NCBI GenBank assembly: GCA_045645205.1
Contig: JAZRIJ010000066.1
Location: 1 to 34,999, forward strand
Direction of reading: 5' to 3'
Length of the DNA stretch: 34,999 bases
From: RGIG1995 sp045645205
Lineage (GTDB): Bacteria; Bacillota; Clostridia; Oscillospirales; CAG-272
Positions 32,367 through 34,999 of the stretch are shown here, in pieces (within the stretch, counting starts at the first letter, position 1; the number at the start of each line of letters is the position of its first letter). The notes below the pieces were generated by a model. It worked only from the letters and a program-made list of their open reading frames with translations. It ran no database searches and was not told where the DNA came from. Both the position numbers and the translations under genes were made by a program.

Positions 32367-32402
32367 AATCCTCTTTATTTTTAAAAAAAGAGGATTTTTT
32401 TA
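32367..32402 (+). terminator. second hairpin with T run between pheT and dgt
   Basis: AATCCTCTTT (32367-32376) pairs perfectly with AAAGAGGATT (32387-32396), followed by TTTTT. It may be a back-up terminator for pheST. A TATAAT at 32364-32369 overlaps the left arm; no good -35 box was found for it. Confidence 0.65.
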
Positions 32403-32468
32403 ATTTTTTGCGTATATTATATATAAAATAAAAAATAAATTGTAATAATTTTGAAGCGGGACTGTTTT

Positions 32469-33470
32469 ATGGACAACATTCGTGAATATATGTACACCAG
32501 AGAAAAGGTTACTTTGTCGGAATTTGCTTTTTTGACCGAAAAAACAAGAGGCAGAGAATACCCAATTCCTCCCTGCCCCATACGCACCGAATTTGGACGC
32601 GACAGAGACAGAATAACTCACAGCAAGGCGTTCCGCCGTCTTATGCACAAGACACAAGTATTTCTTGGGCCCGAAGACGACCACTACAGAACAAGAATGT
32701 CTCACACGCTTGAGGTTACGCAAATCGCGCGTACCATTGCGCGCGCATTAAGACTTAACGAGGATCTTACCGAAGCTATTGCATTGGGACACGACCTCGG
32801 ACACACTCCGTTTGGACACGCAGGCGAAAGAGTATTGCAAAAATGCTACTCTCCCGATTTTACGCACTATAAGCAAAGTCTTCGTGTTGTCGAAAAACTC
32901 GAAAATGACGGATTGGGTCTCAATCTTACATGGGAAGTAAGAGACGGTATAGTTAATCACACAGGCAACCACCTCGCTTCAACCCTTGAGGGAGTTATTG
33001 TTAAATTTGCCGACAGAATTGCGTATATTAACCATGACATTGATGACGCAGAAAGAGCAAAAATACTGCGCCCCGAGGATATTCCCGTTGAACTGCGTGA
33101 AATTCTCGGCAACACAAGCAGTGAGAGAATTGCTTGCATGGTCGCATCTGTTGTTGATGCGAGCGAAGGTAAAAACAGTATTTCTATGACGTCGGACGTT
33201 CAGGAAGCAACAAACAAGCTTCGAGAATTTCTTTTTCAAGCTGTATACACCAACCCTAAGGCAAAGGGCGAGGAAATAAAGGTTGAAGCTATGCTTGGAA
33301 GAATGTATGAGCATTTTGTCAAACACCCCGAAGAAATGGGTGATGAATTTAAAAAGCAAGTTGAAGAAGAAGGCGTTGAACGTGTTGTGTGCGACTATAT
33401 TGCCGGTATGACCGACAGATATGCTTTGAATAAATACAAGGATATATTTCTACCGAAAATGTGGAAATAG
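32469..33470 (+). CDS. dgt: deoxyguanosinetriphosphate triphosphohydrolase-like HD protein
   Basis: This 333-residue protein belongs to the HD-domain dNTPase family. The metal-binding HD residues are within HTLEV (H79) and ALGHDLGHTPFGHAGE (H108, D109). TEFGRDRDRITHSKAFRRL is the conserved N-terminal block and WEVRDGIVNHTG follows. It is the short clostridial form (about 330-340 residues). It should release triphosphate from dGTP or other dNTPs; the in vivo substrate in Firmicutes is not certain. A TTG six codons upstream is open; the ATG at 32469 fits the family start (MDNIRE), although its ribosome binding site is weak. It lies directly upstream of dnaG, a very common Clostridia order dgt-dnaG-rpoD. 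Confidence 0.93.
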   Translation: MDNIREYMYTREKVTLSEFAFLTEKTRGREYPIPPCPIRTEFGRDRDRITHSKAFRRLMHKTQVFLGPEDDHYRTRMSHTLEVTQIARTIARALRLNEDLTEAIALGHDLGHTPFGHAGERVLQKCYSPDFTHYKQSLRVVEKLENDGLGLNLTWEVRDGIVNHTGNHLASTLEGVIVKFADRIAYINHDIDDAERAKILRPEDIPVELREILGNTSSERIACMVASVVDASEGKNSISMTSDVQEATNKLREFLFQAVYTNPKAKGEEIKVEAMLGRMYEHFVKHPEEMGDEFKKQVEEEGVERVVCDYIAGMTDRYALNKYKDIFLPKMWK

Positions 33471-33578
33471 ATATTGATATAAGCCAATCCAACCTATTCG
33501 CAGATATATTTTTTCACTCTTACATCAGAAAGAACAAATTTATAAGACAAATTACAAAAAGAAAGGAGGAGTTTGGTT

Positions 33579-34865
33579 ATGAGAATACCGCCGGCTGTTA
33601 TTGAAGAAATAAAATTCAGAAACGATATCGAGTCTGTGATATCATCTTATGTAAGCTTAAAACCCGCAGGGTCAAACCTTATAGGGTTATGTCCTTTTCA
33701 TAGTGAAAAAACCCCCTCCTTCACCGTTTTTAAAAACACTCAAACATGTTACTGCTTTGGTTGCGGCTCCGGCGGAGATGTGGTTACATTTATAATGAAA
33801 ATGGAAAATCTTGATTATGTCAGCGCCGTTGAGTTTCTTGCAAGGCGAGTTGGAATAACTATCCCTCGCGATCCTTCCGATGAGCAAAAGCAGGTACGCT
33901 CGGCAAGAATACTTGAGATGAACAAAACCGCGGCAAAGTTTTTCCACTCCTCACTTTTAGCGCCCGAGGGAAAAGAGGCTCTTGCATATCTCCAAAAACG
34001 CAAATTCTCCCCTTCACTTATAAAGCGTTTTGGATTAGGATATTCGCCAAACAGCTTTAACTCGCTTATGACACATCTGAAACAAAATGGCTTTACCGAA
34101 AAAGAAATGGTGTCGGGATTTCTTTGCGGAATAAGCAAAAAGACGGGCAAACCATTTGACCTTTTCAGAAACAGGGTAATAATTCCTATTATTGACACAA
34201 AGGGAGATGTAGTTGCTTTCGGAGGACGCGTGCTTGACGATTCACTGCCTAAATACCTGAACTCAAGTGATACGCCTGTTTTTAAAAAATCAAAAAATCT
34301 TTTTGCTTTGAACTATGCGCGCAAGGACTGTGCCGATAGGTTGATACTCTGTGAAGGCTATATGGATGTTATAGCACTGCACGGCGCAGGCTTTTCAAAC
34401 TCCGTCGCCACTTTGGGTACAGCAATAACTCCCGAACAGGCGCGTATTATGGAACGTTATACCAAAAGCGTTGTTATTGCATACGACAGCGATGAAGCCG
34501 GGCAGAGAGCAGCAGATAAAGCATTTAAGCTATTGGGCGAGGTTGGTCTCGACGTTAAGATACTAAAAATGACGGGCGCAAAAGACCCTGATGAATATAT
34601 CAAAAAATTCGGCAGGGACCGTTTTGAGGCGCTCATAGAAAAGGCGAATTCTGCTTTGGGTTTTGGACTGCTTAAACTGAGAAAACAGTATGACATAAAG
34701 GTCACTCAGGGCAGAATTGATTACCTTACCAAAGCCTGTGACATACTTGCAGCCATACCAAGTCCGGTTCTGCAGGATGTATATTGCAGCCGTTTGTCAA
34801 ACGAAACAAATGCGGACAAGGCATCCATTAAACTTCAGCTTGAACAATCAAAGAAAAGATTGTAA
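33579..34865 (+). CDS. dnaG: DNA primase DnaG, N-terminal and catalytic parts, ending in an early TAA
   Basis: This 428-residue frame has the CHC2 zinc domain (C38, H41, C59, C62: LCPFHSEKTPSF, CYCFGCGSGGD), the RNA polymerase core with the FRNRVIIPIID block, and TOPRIM residues E259 (LCEGYMDV) and D303/D305 (AYDSDEAGQR). DnaG normally has about 600 residues; this ends at TAA 34863-34865 in the linker after the core, before the helicase (DnaB)-binding C-terminal domain. The sequence after the stop continues as DnaG in the same frame (see next feature). The ATG at 33579 is preferred over the TTG two codons earlier because AGGAGG lies 9 nt before it. Primase makes RNA primers and is essential, so full loss is unlikely. 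Confidence 0.9.
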   Translation: MRIPPAVIEEIKFRNDIESVISSYVSLKPAGSNLIGLCPFHSEKTPSFTVFKNTQTCYCFGCGSGGDVVTFIMKMENLDYVSAVEFLARRVGITIPRDPSDEQKQVRSARILEMNKTAAKFFHSSLLAPEGKEALAYLQKRKFSPSLIKRFGLGYSPNSFNSLMTHLKQNGFTEKEMVSGFLCGISKKTGKPFDLFRNRVIIPIIDTKGDVVAFGGRVLDDSLPKYLNSSDTPVFKKSKNLFALNYARKDCADRLILCEGYMDVIALHGAGFSNSVATLGTAITPEQARIMERYTKSVVIAYDSDEAGQRAADKAFKLLGEVGLDVKILKMTGAKDPDEYIKKFGRDRFEALIEKANSALGFGLLKLRKQYDIKVTQGRIDYLTKACDILAAIPSPVLQDVYCSRLSNETNADKASIKLQLEQSKKRL

Positions 34866-34999
34866 AATGCAAAGAATTACAAACGAAACAAGGAGATGCT
34901 TAAAGAGGGCATTGCAGGTGGTATCAAAGTGGATTAACGCCAGCAGGGAAATACCATGCCAAAGGTTTTTGCACAACAGCAGATTGTTTCGGCACTGCT
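34866..34999 (+). other. continuation of dnaG after in-frame stops (runs off the window)
   Basis: In the same frame as dnaG, the sequence reads NAKNYKRNKEMLKEGIAGGI and on to KVD, then a second TAA (34935-34937), then RQQGNT and MPKVFAQQQIVSALL up to the edge. The last part resembles the start of the DnaG C-terminal domain ('AEEGIISLLL'), so the homologous frame is not shifted; only two codons read TAA. An ATG at 34956 with AGGGA about 6 nt upstream could start the C-terminal domain as a separate protein. Sequencing error, pseudogene or a split primase are all possible. Confidence 0.6.

Noticed and set aside
34866..34999. Frameshift as the cause of the dnaG break
   Set aside because: The DnaG-like residues after both stops are in the original frame, so one frameshift cannot explain it; two compensating shifts are possible but less simple.
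1..34999. CRISPR array, tRNA or rRNA genes, intact transposase
   Set aside because: No regularly spaced direct repeats, no cloverleaf-like sequence and no transposase-like frame were seen on either strand.

Overview
The window is AT-rich chromosomal DNA of a low-GC Gram-positive bacterium. It is most likely an anaerobic member of the Clostridia (Eubacteriales/Oscillospirales type), probably from a gut or a similar polysaccharide-rich habitat. The reasons are two T-box leaders, strong AGGAGG-type ribosome binding sites, consensus sigma-A promoters with 17-bp spacers, the gene orders lepA-hemW and dgt-dnaG, and a large sugar-type ABC operon without its own ATPase. No replicon origin, CRISPR array, tRNA, rRNA or intact insertion sequence was seen.

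Layout. Positions 1-516 hold the 5' part of a T-box leader reading off the left edge, followed by degenerate intergenic repeats. Positions 517-1134 hold a small divergent pair, a DUF6809-like protein and an XRE repressor, around two operator palindromes. Positions 1264-4311 carry lepA and hemW, closed by a bidirectional terminator shared with a convergent Kef-type cation/proton antiporter (4378-5667). Positions 6014-18340 are one seven-gene minus-strand operon. In transcription order it encodes a roughly 1000-residue exported solute-binding protein with N-terminal beta-sandwich (CBM-like) modules, a permease pair, an exported NHL/TPR/Yip1 membrane protein, a 1052-residue DUF5696 protein, and a second permease pair. 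Positions 19046-24931 hold a pyridoxamine kinase, three small convergent orphan genes (minus strand), and a plus-strand cluster: YfcE-like phosphoesterase, small membrane protein, CDF metal exporter, LiaF-like protein and DUF4097 protein. Positions 24981-27303 hold yigZ, hflX and rpmE on the minus strand. Positions 27490-34999 hold a DUF2156 protein, a phenylalanine T-box with pheS-pheT, then dgt and dnaG.

How it works together. Most of the window is housekeeping: translation (lepA, pheST, rpmE, hflX), cofactors (hemW, pyridoxamine kinase) and replication/nucleotide control (dgt, dnaG). The distinctive part is the 12.3-kb ABC/DUF5696 operon. It looks like a complete surface system for sensing, binding and importing an unknown, probably oligosaccharide, substrate. 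It has two permease pairs but one binding protein, two large exported partners of unknown function, no ATPase, a structured leader of about 175 nt, and a strong stem-loop after the binding-protein gene.

The second notable point is at the right edge. dnaG is cut by two in-frame TAA codons exactly at the linker between the TOPRIM catalytic core and the helicase-binding domain, and homologous sequence continues in the same frame afterwards. That is either an assembly or sequencing error or a split primase.
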